A stretch of DNA of 64,000 nucleotides from Homalodisca vitripennis (lineage: Eukaryota > Arthropoda > Insecta > Hemiptera > Cicadellidae): NCBI RefSeq assembly GCF_021130785.1, contig NC_060213.1, positions 70,111,501 to 70,175,500 on the forward strand, given 5' to 3'. The number at the start of each line of letters is the position of its first letter. Position 1 is the stretch's first letter. The translations under genes were made by a program, and so were the position numbers. A model generated the notes under the pieces. The model was not told where the DNA came from. It worked only from the letters and a program-made list of their open reading frames with translations, and ran no database searches. Shown in pieces: positions 13,325 through 26,600 of this stretch.

Positions 13325-14555
13325 AACTAAACTTTATCCCGTTTTATGAGAAATGTATCTTTATTAAAACCTCATTTATCTTAAAGCAACTGAATAAATA
13401 ATGTATTTTGAATAATGGAATGACTGTATGACAACAGATATACAATGTATTATAACTAATTACTGTAATAATATTAATAGATTCTACGATTCTCACTTGA
13501 ATCCAGAGTAAATATAAATTTCAAGGTGTGTGAGAGATTTGGTGGGTGCGAGCAAGACGCTAGAGTGAAACTACAATAGAATATGATTGAATTCCTCAGT
13601 TCTTATCAGAAATGTTTGCGTCAACCGCATCCTCTTGCTTTTTTTTAACCTTTAACGAAATACCATCTCATATTTTTCAAACAAGAATTAGCAACTATTA
13701 AGTTTCATGAAATGTTATATTCTCTTAATCAAGAAGACAAGGCTTGCATATCTATATAGAAATGTAATTTAATATGGATAATTCCATATTTTACAGGGTA
13801 TTAAATTATGTATGGAGGAGAAATCTTGCTATTGTTGTAATTATGTAACATATATTCCCATGAATTAGTAACCTATAACCCTCTATAATCAGTTAACATA
13901 ACTCTAGTTACTGAATATGTATAGTTCAGGTTAGCCTTTATGTGTTAATTTTGTGTTTAATTTTATATTTCTTACAAGAATAACATGTTTTGCATAATTA
14001 CGCATTAGTGCGAAGTGGTGGCATTAGTATTCTTTTAGAGAACCCACCACACTTAACAGTGGCGTAATGTTTACCCCATTTCTCTAATCTTTACATTGCT
14101 TCTTAACAAATCAATATAAAATTTCTAATCTTGAATTATCATATGACTTAAAATTATGAACACAGTTTTTTCTCGTTAGGCCTTTTTTAAAATTTTTTAA
14201 TTACCTGATGTTTGTCCAGTATTAGGATCGTAAAATAATCCATAATACTATTTTCATAGGTTAATAGTTTAATAATTTTACTTAGTATATTAACGTTGAA
14301 ATTTGGGTGTATTGATTAAGTAAATTTGACAAGTACTGTTACTCAACTTACATTGAAAAGTTCTTTCTTGAAATACTACGCAACAATCGGAACCACCAAT
14401 GTATCCATTAAAACGTTTATAAAAATATGGCATGCAGTTTTTATTTACGTTTTAGTGGTTAAAGTACAATTTTGTTTAAAAGTTTAGCGTGTTGTTTCAT
14501 AAATCGTTATCAAACCGGGACATATTTTGAAAGCTACAGGTTTAGAACTGTATCG

Positions 14556-14612
<57 letters not shown>

Positions 14613-16400
14613 ATATATATAGTTAAACATAAGTTCTATTTCAAATGAATCCTGAAACATTCTTGAAAGAATTACTCTCATTCAAATACCATTCATAGCT
14701 AAAAAGCCATAGCAAAAACTAGCTATGCCCATAAGGTACAACTGAAAATTGATCTAAAAATGTATAGCCTATAAAAGTTGCTTGATTTTAGAGGGCCTTG
14801 GTCATTTTGAAACTGGAAGCTCCCAGGCTCTGGGATCTCCAGGCCTACGATAGCTCCTGAAGGTTTACAGGTAAAAAAATCTCTATTTGTATATCATAGT
14901 ACATATGTTATACAAACTCAAGTAAAGCCAACGTGATACATTTTGGACGCTTACTATACGAATTGATCAATATACCTAATATTGAAAGATATTGGAAACA
15001 TATGGAGACACCTTGCCTCTTAATTAAAATCATAGTAATATACAATATTTTGATTATGGAACCCTTTTAAAATACAATAATATTGGATATTATTATACAA
15101 AACCTATCAAACAATGATAATTATACTAAAATTAATATTTTATATTCATCAAATAATATTACATAAATGCATCAATACGTTTATTGACTTATAGCACTTT
15201 AACTCCCCTTTCGGTTTCAAATGTTTTATTATCTATTAAATTCCTACACCAATCTGAGCTACCAGAAATATAATATCATTAAAATAATATTCTAATTCAA
15301 ATTTATAGTTCGCATCCTCTACAAAAAACTACCAGATGTTCATTAAGGAAATAGCCAAAATATAAATGGTCTAAAAAAGTCCCTGCTATGAAACCCTTCT
15401 TATGATATTTATATTTATTTTAGTTCTAAAATACAATGAGGTTACAGTTAAATTAAAGACACTCAATGGTATTCATATCGTCAAGGTGTATTTTTTACTT
15501 CTATACCTTTTTAAATACCACAGAAAATTCATATCCTGATATTACCTTATCAAGTTTTTTTTTAGATATTGAAGGTTTCATGTAATACACAAGAGGCAAA
15601 ACCAAAGCGAGTTTAGTAGCAGTTAAAAAGTGTTCACCCATATTTTGGTGTCAGAATAGCTGTGTACAATAAACAAATTAGGTAAAGGAAATATAACTTT
15701 GCTAAGTAATAGACATTCGTAGTCGAACTAGGGTCGTTTTCTTCATGTTATGATGGTAAATACTCTAAGAGCTGAGCGAGTCGTAATGTTGTTTACCGTT
15801 ATAATTTCCAACTTTGCGTCGATAACTTCCTGTCCTATTTGACTGCTACAAAATGTGTATCTACCTACTTAATTCGTGGAAGGAAGGGAAACATTTGTTG
15901 CACCTCTCAAGTGCCACCACAACCCGCTATTAATGTTACAAAAACTGTCCTCAATAGGCCAAACGATTATACAGTTAAAAGCCATTAATGTAAACATTGT
16001 ATTTTTAAACAGTTGGCGTAATAGCACAGTCTACCCCACAATACATGACCCATCTAAACAGGACTCTAGTCACGAAGTTAACTTATTATTGTACTGTAGT
16101 ATAACTTTCGATTGTAAATATAATCGTTCTTTTATTGTAACCAGAGTTTGAGATGCAAATTTAGTAAATGGAATTGAGATTTAAACTTAACTGCTGACCT
16201 TTTTTCAAACAGGGTTTATTTATATATAAGCAGAACTTATTTATATTATCTATTGGCATGTTTGTGCATGTTATACTGTTCGATTACGTATAGCGTTAGT
16301 GATAGTCTTACACTAGTCTTATGAGTAACCATGATAGTAACGAGAACATAGCTAAGTAAATAAGACCATTTTCCAACTAGTGAGTCTATTGAGATATTTA
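13325..16400. other. AT-rich intergenic DNA
   Basis: No convincing gene apart from a dinucleotide array. A 91-codon open stretch beginning with GTG at 15876-16151 has no recognisable family or splice context. Confidence 0.4.
14555..14621. repeat. (AT)n microsatellite
   Basis: Near-pure AT dinucleotide array with two TT breaks. Confidence 0.9.
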
Positions 16401-16779
16401 ATCTTAAGATACATAAGTGTAGAAAATGCTGTCTCTCATAAGTAAAAATTTGAATGGACCTAATATTTAACTGCTTTGTTAGCTACTTATTGCGTAGTCC
16501 CGCGTCTTTCAACAAAGAAGTCTACGACCAAACATTTTAGAAAATTTGATATGTCGTTCATCGTACCAATTTAGTTTCATCAGTTGTTCCTTTTCTGTAA
16601 CAGTAAAGTTTTTTGGTACAATTTATATATCAGCAGACAGGTTTTTGATCACGGTTTGATTGGAAACAACGATATCTTTTTTTGTTCTCCTTGTTTAGCT
16701 GCTTAGTTCAGCTTCATTTTCATAACATTTACTGTCATGAACCCGAAAAGTAGTGTTAGAATTAAGCTTTTGATTATCC

Positions 16780-17080
16780 TTAACAAATACGCCACCATAC
16801 ACAGCCACAGTTTATATGCAAAGCAGTCTTTACATTCAAAGTTTGTGTTAGGACCAAAATACTAATACTTTGACGGTACAGCTCAAAAACACGTGTTAAT
16901 ACTTTCCCTCTCAACAGCCATCTGACCTCTATGTGCAGCAAAAGCTGTCTGTACAAACCACCCATTTCATTGCATGACATCGCATACAGTTGGGATTGAA
17001 AAGCACGTTGCCCTTGATAAAAGTTTAAATGTTTTTTTTTGGCTTGGCTCAAAACCTTCTTTCAAAGCTCTCAGGCAATT
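16780..17080 (-). pseudogene. hAT-family (ZBED5/SCAND3-like) transposase remnant
   Basis: A minus-strand open segment carries a block typical of hAT transposases domesticated as ZBED5, SCAND3 and GTF2IRD2: LYAMSCNEMG, then LLLHIEVRWLLRGKVLTRVFEL. The canonical family form is close to LCxEMGSxxxxLLLHTEVRWLSRGKVLxRVFEL. Only about 60-70 residues of a normally 600-residue protein are recognisable. The frame degrades on both sides, with no terminal inverted repeats or BED finger identified, so it is a dead fragment. Confidence 0.65.
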
Positions 17081-17465
17081 TTTTGCTTATCAATGCTTCT
17101 CAAAGCAAACAACAGTGACTGAATGTTGCCTAGACAGCCACTTGTTTGGCTGTTTGTAACTCAAGCGTGACATCCGATCATTGTAGTGGCTTTGTGTGTG
17201 AGGTACAACGTCCACGTAGTTCTTCATACAAAAAAATGAATAGTCAATAGTGAGTGAGGGTAAAGGACTGTGGTGGGGGCTTGCAGAGCCGACGAGCCGA
17301 GTGGTCCCGATTACTTCTGAAACGGAGCCGAGCTTTCCCGAGAAGGTTATATTTCGCAGCTGATAAATATTGAATACCTGAGTCCATGCTGTGCAACAAG
17401 CGGAAGAGCTTAAATTACATTTATATTACTAAGTACTATTATTTAAAGTCAGTGTGGAATTATAG

Positions 17466-17820
17466 TATCAATAAATTTAGAATGAGTTGACATAGCTGAG
17501 AGCTTATATTTAAATAAAAATAGATGTAGAGTGATATGAGCTATATAGATTTGAAAATTTTGCTAGCAATTTAGCGAAGCTTCCTACGCAACACGTGGTA
17601 TGGCGTACTCATAACTTGTGTTTAGTTAAGATTACATTATGTTTTTTGCACAGTAATGCAAATTATTACCATACAAGCACTACTTTTTAGGGCAGTTTCT
17701 GATAATGAAGGAAAGCAGCTAATTTTAGTCCTTCATTATTTATCCCATAGAAAACGGGCCTTAGTAAAGTGTTATCTATATCTATAAATTACGAATAAGT
17801 TGACATAGCTGAGAGCTTTA
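17466..17820 (+). repeat. pair of ~44-bp direct repeats
   Basis: Copies at about 17466-17507 and 17777-17820 share AGTTGACATAGCTGAGAGCT and a similar upstream TATAAATT stretch. They lie about 310 bp apart and may be ends of an unrecognised small element. Confidence 0.5.
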
Positions 17821-18011
17821 AATATCTGGTCCTTAATACAAATCAATATAAGTATGAACTCATGTCCTTTTAAATCATAAACCAAAAAATCTTTAATACA
17901 GGGGAAACTAACAATTCACAAACGTTAACATTTAAAAATTTTATATATTGATCGCTATAGTTTAGAAGTCCATGTAGAAGTTAGTACTGTATATAATAAT
18001 GTATGTATATG

Positions 18012-18014
<3 letters not shown>

Positions 18015-18063
<49 letters not shown>
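18015..18063. repeat. (AT)n microsatellite
   Basis: Pure AT dinucleotide array of about 48 bp. Confidence 0.9.
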
Positions 18064-18066
<3 letters not shown>

Positions 18067-18439
18067 CCTTACCTTCACAATTTTAAATATTGACAAATAC
18101 GACAGACGTTAAAAGACCGCAGATTGTTACCAAGTTTATGATAGATCTCAGAGTGAGTAGTAAAAAGAACAATGCTACTGTTGCTGACTGTATTGTTAGC
18201 TGTAACCTGAAAATTGTATAACACATGTCTCATAGCAATCGTGCTCATGTACGCTTTGTTTATCCTCATTACTTATTATTCACGAGGTTCGAATTTGTGA
18301 ATTGTAAGGTACTTAAAGTGCAGTTCTGACATTGTGAATGCTCCATTGATATTAAATTATGTATTAAACAATTTGTGTTTAAAAAAATAAAAATATCCAA
18401 AAGAAATAAAAGGTACAAGGGAAGAGTACGCCACAAGGC

Positions 18440-18660
18440 GCCTTGTGCCTCTGGACAAAATCAATACTCTGGGAAGTTTTCCACAAATCCCATGGTTCGA
18501 AGCCTTTTGCAGACGTATTCCATGTGAGCCTATTGTCGATATATAAACCCAAATATTTAACTGAAATTTCTTGCTTGGCTTCCTCGCTTCCCAGTTTGAT
18601 ACGATCCTGAATATTAAACTTTAGAAGTTTCCCTGAATATCCAATCTTTAGAACTTTCTG
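18440..18660 (-). pseudogene. non-LTR reverse transcriptase fragment
   Basis: Reading the minus strand gives a short stretch with VKYLGLYIDNRLTWN, the block that follows the YADD active site in Jockey-like reverse transcriptases (usually K-Y/F-LG-x-x-x-D-x-x-L-x-W). Upstream residues (DRIKLGSEEAK) fit the same region. Nothing else of the element could be followed; plus-strand open stretches just downstream may be another old LINE piece but are not diagnostic. Confidence 0.55.
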
Positions 18661-18963
18661 GAATCAAGAAAGAGCTTGGTGTAAGGAAGGGCAATTGTGG
18701 GGACAGAAGCTTGTAGAAGACGCAGTATCCAGCGTTTCCTTACAGTCTCTCTCAATACGACCGTACAGGAACTGGAAGTTTATGCCTCTAGAAGGATCTG
18801 GCCCTTTAGATATTCAAACGTTGTACGTTTACGCGTATCTAGAAAAATTTCATCTTGTAGTGGTTGTGCAGCTGGGTGAGAAAAAACATCTAGTCTTCGT
18901 GATGTTTGGCTAACGGGATGTTTCCTAATATAGTCTAGACTAGGAAAGATCTTGGATGAAACT

Positions 18964-20400
18964 TCTTTTTCAAAGTGTCCTGTTCTTTCGAAACTTTCAA
19001 TTTCTGGAAACTATCGAACTATCGTGGGTTTGCTAAATAGTAAAGAGTAAAGCCACTACCTAGTGGACTCATATTGGGGTGAAAACTGATAAAGCAAACC
19101 CCTCAATCCCATTTAAAATTTTATAATCACAATCGGTAACACCCTCTAGGCTCATTTTCAAAAGCAAAAGTTTGTGCTGTCTGGTAGCATATGTCAGTAT
19201 CACGCAGTTTCGATTTCTGCACGTAATTCGTACATTTCAAATTACATATACCCGTAGAAAACGATGCATAAACATATTCCACGTAATTACCCTCCAAGTA
19301 ACTTTAACAACAATTTGAAAAGAGAACAAACATATTACTAAACACATTTGATTAAAAGGACAAAGAAAATAATTATGTGGGAACAAATATATTAAAACAA
19401 ACGTAAATACAAAGGAAAGAAATCAATATATTTTGTATTTAAATCTTTCCTATAGTTCAGTTAAAAAATCATTCCTAAGTTAAACTTAAACATAAAATGA
19501 CTCCAGATGTCCAAAGTCAGCTTTTCATGTTACGTTTTATTAGTGAAGACAACAGGTTTTTTCGAATGCCTTTAACTTTAGGTATACCTGTACAATAATT
19601 AGTTACGCTATATTTCAAGATAAGCAATTTGGTTCCTTTTCCTCAGTGGTATAACCATCTTAAAACATAACTAAAATGAACAAATTATCCCAAATCGTTC
19701 TAAGGCGATTCATAAAAAACCATTTTGTGTCAACTCCAATATCTATTTAAGATATACACTTCATGAAACAAACATTGGTTGACCTGACTAACCATCATAC
19801 ATTATTTATTTGATATTAAGCATTCCAATCTTAGTAATTGCAGATTTCTGCAAGATTAAGTTTATATTGATGTATTAACAATTTGTGGATCAGAAATTGT
19901 ATTGAGGTACAATTATGCAAACGTGGAATCGCAAACTATTCTAGAGATTATGAATATGTATAGCTCTTAACCAGGTCTAATCCATTTCTTACTGAACCTC
20001 AGGCGTAATTCAAAGCAAATATTGTTTACAGGAAGAAGGTTTTAAAGTGAGGAGTATGTATAACTATGATTAAATATAACGATTAATTGTTGTATACAAA
20101 TTTCCATATTTTCTAATACATTTACTACGCGACATATGTTCTAAATGACCCTTTGTTTTATTTGAAGCATTTGCGTACATTTTTCCAAAAATAGCTCAGA
20201 ATTAAAATACAATAGTGAACATTAAAGAAACAATAACAAGAGTACCATAATACAGTTTAAAATATTCATACAACCATCCGAGTTTGTAATATTTTTCTAA
20301 CTGTTTAACATAAATTTATAAATATATCATCTTTAAATTAAAAAATTCTTGAAGCTACTTAAATTTCAAAATAATTTAAGTTTGTATCTGTATATATATA
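18964..20400. other. AT-rich intergenic DNA
   Basis: No gene or element recognised. It ends in a short TA run that is the target of the next element. Confidence 0.4.
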
Positions 20401-20402
20401 TA

Positions 20403-20897
20403 CAGGGTGTACATAAAGTCCTGCACGGGTATAATATTTTCTGAACGATACCAGATAAATAAATAAGATTTGGTACATCAATACTACACCTAAAAATCTA
20501 CTTTTTGAAGGAACTATCAGTTTTCTGTAATATTATGGGGACGTCCCGCAAGGAGTCAGAAGGAAATCTTAAATAGGAGCATAGGTCAATATGGACATCA
20601 TTTTAAAGGGCTTGTCTAGCAGAGTTTAATGCCGCAGACCGCACTCAAAAAGATTGATCCAGTACAAAATGGCGGCTGTTCAAAGATTTTACTTGGTTAA
20701 CCATTTTTTTTATTAGTAGTCATAACACCAGTAAAGCAAAACTGCAACCAAACAAATACTGCAGCTAACTACTTACATATGCTGGTCAGTTGTACAGAAG
20801 TGAATTATGACATTAGTTATCCTCAAGGGTTACAAATTTGGTCCTAATATATTGATAACGGGGAAAACCTGATAACAGTAACAATTAGAAAATCTCA
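20403..20897. repeat. left inverted arm of the mariner-like element
   Basis: This arm is the reverse complement of 21443-21926 with only scattered differences. Homology stops at the AACAATTAGAAA junction. Confidence 0.8.
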
Positions 20898-20899
20898 GC

Positions 20900-21057
20900 G
20901 ACCTATAACGATCGGAAACACTTCCTGTTTTCATAAAGTGTTGAACAGTTCTCCCTACAGTTGTTCTAGAAATTGGCTGCCTCTCGTGAAAGTAGTTATT
21001 AAATAAATGGCATGCTTCTTCGTGTGATCGTCTGTTATTTCCCCAACCAACCATCAT
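20900..21057 (-). pseudogene. transposase helix-turn-helix fragment
   Basis: About 50 codons from an ATG at 21057 on the minus strand read like the DNA-binding N-terminus of insect mariner-like transposases (DUF4817-type HTH): GNNRRSHEEACHLFNNYF followed by ISRTTVGRTVQHFMKTGSVSD. The family pattern is P-x-S-x-x-T-V-x-R-x-x-x-x-F-x-x-T-G-S-V. The frame then runs into the left arm, so the catalytic DDE/D domain is missing. It marks the element as a deleted relative of an autonomous copy. Confidence 0.55.
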
Positions 21058-21144
21058 AAAAGTGTTATACGTTCACGTTCGTCAAGCGACATAGTGTAGT
21101 TGAAGAACTACAAGCAATACGACAAACTCTTTTGTACTAAAGCT

Positions 21145-21340
21145 GTACCAACGCCGAGCGTGGCTGCTGCTTGGACAGGTGACCGCTGAGCGATCCTGTC
21201 CTTGCAAGCGGCCCGCCTGCCCGGCCATTGGTGGTGGTTCGGAAGTCACCTTTAAGCCGTTGGTCCCCAGGTTAAGTGTTAGAGAGGGCTTCTTAGCCCT
21301 AACTTCGCCTGGTAAAATAAGACATTCTTTACTTTACTGA
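21145..21340 (+). mobile_element. SINE-like GC-rich insertion
   Basis: An island of about 195 bp, much more GC-rich than its surroundings, lies inside the mariner-like element. It contains GGTTCGGAAGTCACC, close to a pol III B box, an upstream GTGGCTGCTGCTTGG that could be an A-box relic, and a perfect small hairpin AGGGCT-TCTT-AGCCCT near 21285. It ends in a T/A-rich tail. These are SINE features; the tRNA origin is inference and exact ends are uncertain. Confidence 0.45.
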
Positions 21341-21442
21341 TAAAATGGATGGACAGCACTACTAAAACAAGAAAACTAGAATAGCCTACTATGAATAGAC
21401 TGGCTAATAGGAAAGTCCTAACTGCGACCCAAAGATAAGAGA

Positions 21443-21926
21443 TTTCTAATTGTTACTGTTATCAGGTTTTCCCCGTTATCAATATATTAGGACCAAATTT
21501 ATAACCCTTGAGGATAACTAATGTCATAATTCACTTCTGTACAACTGACCAGCATAATGTAGTGGTTAGCTGCAGTATTTGTTTGGTTGCAGTTTTGCTT
21601 TACTGGGGTTATGGCTACTAATAAAATGTAACCAAGTAAAATCTTTGAACAGCCACCATTTTGTACTGGATCAATCTTTTTGAGTGCGGTTTGCGGCATT
21701 AAACTCTGCTAGACAAGCCCTTTAAAATGATGTCCATATTGACCTATGCTCCTATTTAAGATTTCCTTCTGACTCCTTGCGGGACGTCCCCATGATATTA
21801 CAGAAAACTGATAGTTCCTTCAAAAAGTAGATTTTTAGGTGTAGTATTGATGTACCAAATCTTGTTTATTTATCTGTTATCATTCAGAAAATATTATACC
21901 CGTGCAGGACTTTATGTACACCCTGT
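21443..21926. repeat. right inverted arm of the mariner-like element
   Basis: Inverted partner of 20403-20897; ends ACACCCTG next to a TA-rich microsatellite. Confidence 0.8.
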
Positions 21927-21928
21927 AT

Positions 21929-21962
21929 ATATATACAGTATATATATATATATATATATATA
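21929..21962. repeat. (AT)n microsatellite
   Basis: TA-rich run directly outside the mariner-like element; likely the expanded target. Confidence 0.8.
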
Positions 21963-23076
21963 TTTAACTTAGAAATGAAAAAGTATAATCCACCCTGTAA
22001 ATGCCTTACGGTTACGTGGTATAATCATGAACAATAAAAAGCATTAAAAATTAGGAATGTACTTTCCTCTTTCAAGTACTGTGATACATACATAGGCTAT
22101 AATTATTTTAGTAAAATCGCAGCGACACACAATAATACACATTTTTAACTTACTCTCATAAATTCACGATCTAAGGTAAATGTAAAACAATTACGAAAAC
22201 ACGTTATTGTCATTGAAATATACAATAAATACTTTCAAACAAGCCGCTGGATATCTATATGAATATAATATTATGTTTAGCGTAAATATAATTATGAATG
22301 ATGACCTTGATACTTTTCGACTATTGAGGGTTTAGTTCCAGTTCACTTTCCTATTACGAGCAGCATCTGAAATCTGATGTCGAAGACTTGATTTCTGAAA
22401 TCTGGAGGCATGTTCGTATGAAATGATACAAAAAGCATTGAATGAACCATAGCCATATATTTTAGTAATAATTTGTAACAACTTTATTTTTAATTTTATA
22501 CATATTAATAATAAAACAATGTATTCACCTTACTAATACAACAGCAAGGTTATTATTGACAAAATTTGATTGTCAATAAAGCATATTCAAAATAATAATC
22601 TGGACAGAGGTTTTTAATAGATATCAAATTTAAAGTCAAACTTTAAACGTAAGCACTTATTTAAATGGTGTTTAACGGCGTGATTATAAATAACCTACAT
22701 TACTGTTAGATATCACGGTCAGTAACAAGTAAGTATTTGAAAAACTCTAATATATAATAATAATTCTAGGCACTGTAACCGTCAAAAAAAGACCTAGACC
22801 TTTTCTATAAAAAGCGGGTCAAATATATCTTTGATCATGTAGATTGAAATGTAACAGGATCAGGAAAAAGTAATTTATCTTGTACTCTTATTTAATAAAC
22901 AGCCTATATATATACTGAATTCGTTGAAAAAAGTACTAGCACATCTACAAATTAAACTCCTTTATCTAGATGAGCGTTAGAATTTACGATAGCGGATATT
23001 TAATTACAAATCAGTTATTCTTGTTTATCACAGTTTCAGAAGAAACCCTGTAAAACTCAAGATATGAATGTGATCA
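21963..23076. other. AT-rich intergenic DNA
   Basis: No gene recognised. The segment around 22330-22412 resembles 25803-25893, so it contains one copy of a dispersed repeat. Confidence 0.4.
22330..22412 (+). repeat. dispersed repeat, copy 1
   Basis: TCCAGTTCACTTTCCT, then a region with TCTGAAATCTGAxG and TTTCTGAAATCTGGAGG, is shared with 25803-25893 at lower identity. No coding sense recognised. Confidence 0.45.
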
Positions 23077-23680
23077 TTAGGCCAGTAGCTTTCTAACTGC
23101 GTAATTCTTCATTATTATTATGGCTTTTTGTAAAGGTTTTGTACTATAAGTATTGCTTATATATGTAACAATGTTCACCAGTGCTAGGTCAAATTCCATA
23201 TACTGATAATTATCATCTTCAAATGCTATTTGTTTTACATATAAATGAAGCTTCATGATAGATTTAAAATCTATAAGTCTGTCATTTCTGGAGTATTTTG
23301 GGAGGCAGTGAAAATCTTCCGGCTCCTTGAGTAATAGGCTTCCCATACGCTTAGCCATTAACTGTTCAGTTAGTGAATGTGATACTATATAACCTAACTT
23401 GTGATACATATAATGGAAAATAGTAATCCCAAGAGGAGTTCTGACAAAAAACCATTACTTCACAGGTCGATAAAAGTTACCAAAACCGTAGTAAAGGTCA
23501 ACCAACGTTGTCAAAATCATCATATTGTATTGGTCATATTGTGAAATCAATTCATGTATATCATTGTACAAATACGATCGCACATATTCACGATAATCAT
23601 AAAACTGACTCACTTGGGTTAGCAGAGCAGCAAGTGTCACATTTTCAGGCGGAATAAACTCAGAACGGTGGCGGGGGTTT
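23077..23680 (-). CDS. terminal exon of an unidentified gene, interrupted by one stop
   Basis: On the minus strand a single reading frame runs from a possible acceptor (ATAATCAG, about 23680) to a TAG at 23077, broken only by one in-frame TAA at 23455-23457. About 200 codons have normal protein composition. The first part includes NVTLAALLTQVSQFYDYREY and LTTLVDLYYGFGNFY; the second includes FHYMYHKLGYIVSHSLTEQ and ends NYAVRKLLA. No signal peptide, zinc pattern or known catalytic motif is visible and I do not recognise the family. One nonsense codon in a long frame suggests a young pseudogene, a base-call error or a stop joined by splicing. No upstream exon was identified. Confidence 0.5.
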
Positions 23681-26600
23681 ATATTTCTGATTATAGTCTA
23701 GCGCGGTTCACACAGCTGGCGTTGAGGCGCGACGACCTGACATGAATAAATGCACAGAGTGATCAAGCTTGGGAAGCTTTACACTATTGGGCAACAGCTT
23801 GCAATAGTGTGTATCATTAAACATAAATGTCATAGCTGTGAAAAAAGCGTGAAATAGCTGTGTAGTTGACTCGTTACAAAACGAAACCTAAACCAAATTA
23901 TACTGCCTTTTGAAAATGTTACAAATTTAATTTTTAATCATGTTTTAGAAAATTTGTCACCTTCTAATATTGCTATCCAAAAAATACAAATTAAAATTCA
24001 ATACTAGTCTAAAATTTCGTAAGGTGCACTATGCAAATATATGTTTAATTATGATGAATGTTGTAAATTCTGCATTTTTTATTATTTATAGCTTTATAAT
24101 TATTTTAAGAGTCTACCAAAATAATAAATGAGGTATATAATTGTATCATGTGTATATATAGAAAAGCAACATCCCACAATATTTCATCTTGTGCATGTAT
24201 ATGTATTTATCGTATATACAGAGAAAGTCTTTCAACTTGGTTTCGCAATTTGCCATAAGTATAAGTTACAGGAATAAGAACATGAAAATTTAAGTCTAGC
24301 AGTTCATCCTCTTCTTCATAATACGTCAAATACCTAATACAAAGTGTTAATTAAGCAGATATAAATCAATATATGGTAATGAATTGGCAAAAGTAAAGGT
24401 AAAAACAAATATAACGTTAAGTAAAGTACTGTCGGATCGCTATGGCAATAATTATTCATAAATAAGTCAACAGGCAGTGTTATTTTTCCATGCCGGTGAT
24501 TTCTTTCAGTAATAGGCTACTCAAAATGATCGGGTTGATTAGGTTTTCAGACATGACATCGTAATACAATAACTGGTCATTGTTTATTTAAAAGTCATAT
24601 TTTAACAATAATTATATTAGAGATGTATAAGTATTTGCGTCGAGAACTTACGGGTATAATTAAACTAAAAAAATCCAATCATACTTTATTTGATATAAAC
24701 CTTAACCATAGTACGCAAATGAAAACGTAGTAAAGTCGAAACCCATATACACATACGTGCATGTCCAATTATTATATTAATTATATTTAATATATTAATT
24801 TTTTTACGACTAAATAGGATACTGAAGTGTTGTAAAGATCTCAATATGAGGATGCTTTCAGCATCAGACTATCAACATTTTATAAGTCACTCGCGGCTTC
24901 GCACACCATTTTTATAATCAAAAGGGAGGTGAAGTATTTATGATCTAATAAGATGAAGTCTTATAATTGTTTTTAAACAGAATTAGGCACAGATCTGATA
25001 CTTTAATCAGTATCTATGGTTAAGAGATTCAATAGGTAATAAAATGTTTATTGGTTCTTATTTAAGGGTGTTTGTGTGAAAGAGCATGCATTTATAGTTA
25101 GAATAAATTTTATTCCTGACTCCACTGTTGAGTTCGCCTTCCCTGATAACCCTTTCAAGAAAATACATTCATATAAATGTCCTAGAAACTTACTTCGGAA
25201 AAAAAACACCAACTACCGGCCTTTTGAATGTACATTCAGTCTATCTCACAGTCACATACTAGTGTCGGCCTTGTTATCCCCAAGATGAAAATAATATATT
25301 CCAATATAAACCTTGATTACTTTCGTGCTCTTCAATTTACTTTCGGTCTAAAGTATCTTTATTGTCAAAAGTTGAGTGTGGCTTGTTGGATACATATACT
25401 TACAGTTTCTTAAGCTTTGCACATGCATCAGAACTTCTCGTTAGAGTGAATTATATGTCCTACGGCAGTCTTCAGGTCGCCTTGTTCCCATCTCTCTATA
25501 AGTAGATATTTATGACCATTTTACACTGGGCGTAAATATATTTGATCAATTAATATAAGTGTGAGTTAAAGGTATGGATACACTCTGTTTAATTTTTTAT
25601 GGATAAAGATGGAGGGATGGAACTCGGGATACATTTCCGGGAAATATAAGTGAACTTTTTAGTCACTGTTACTTTGTCCATTTCTCCAAAATGGGATTTT
25701 GGAGAGGAGGGCGGCACAAAATTGTAAATATAAAAACCTCCTTTGAAAGATCTTTATAAAAGAAGAAGAACAGTGGAAACTAGAGCTTTCTATGAATTGC
25801 AAGTTTACCTCCAGTTCACTTTCCTTTCATTGTAGCGTCTGGGATCTGAAGCTGTATCAGACTAGACTCCTGGAATCTGGAGGAAATTGAAAGAACGTCG
25901 ACGACGAAAAAGCTCCTCAAAATACATCGTTTCGACATTAGGAGACACATATAAATCGGTGAAGTGGTAGTCTCATTTTCTCATGAGGTACACAATTGAA
26001 TGCACTACGATGTGATAGACACGATTTCTAAGCGCGGTGGAGCAACCGAGTGTTCTACACAGTAGTTATGGTAGGAAGATTTGATTCAATTGAATTGCTA
26101 GTTTAGCTCTGGTTCAGATACCATATTCTGCACTAAAAGGATGTGATTGTCTGTTGACATTATTTACCTTTTTAATGTGTATGTTAATGTTTTGGCCTCA
26201 GTTAATGTTTAATTATTTTAATGAGCTGCCATTCTGTACAAGGTTGGAATAGAAAACTCTAGTTCCCACAATTCTTCTTTTTAATCAAGACAATTCAAAT
26301 GAGATATTTACATTTTATACAATTTTGGAGAAATAGAGGCAAAGTTGTGACAGTGACTAAGAAGTTCACTTCTATTCCCAAAAAGATTGCCCCAAGTACC
26401 CTACAATCTTTATCCATAAAAAAAACCAAACATAGTGCATTAATAATTTTGACTCACCGTTATATTTTCATACCCAGATTTGATGGGTTATATAAATGTC
26501 TCTAAACCTTTAGTAAAAGTTAGCAAATAATCAAGGACGGTTTACTTAATATTTGCCAAAACATTACAGTTAAATGTATTTTTTTTACTAAAACTATTAA

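Larger units (their letters stand above)
20403..21926. mobile_element. Tc1/mariner-like element with ~490-bp inverted arms
   Basis: Both ends carry CAGGGTGTACATAAAGTCCT, inverted with respect to each other, and each is bordered by TA, consistent with a TA target duplication (20401-20402 and 21927-21928). The inverted arms run about 20403-20897 and 21443-21926 and are almost identical apart from small indels. The 545-bp centre holds a transposase N-terminal fragment and a GC-rich SINE-like insertion. It therefore looks like an internally deleted, non-autonomous derivative able to fold back as a long hairpin. The superfamily follows from the TA target and the HTH fragment. Confidence 0.75.

Noticed and set aside
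15876..16151. 91-codon plus-strand frame
   Set aside because: Begins with GTG, no splice or promoter context, no recognised family.
18695..18913. Two overlapping plus-strand frames near the LINE fragment
   Set aside because: Faint likeness to a LINE C-terminus only, opposite in strand to the clear RT block; not diagnostic.
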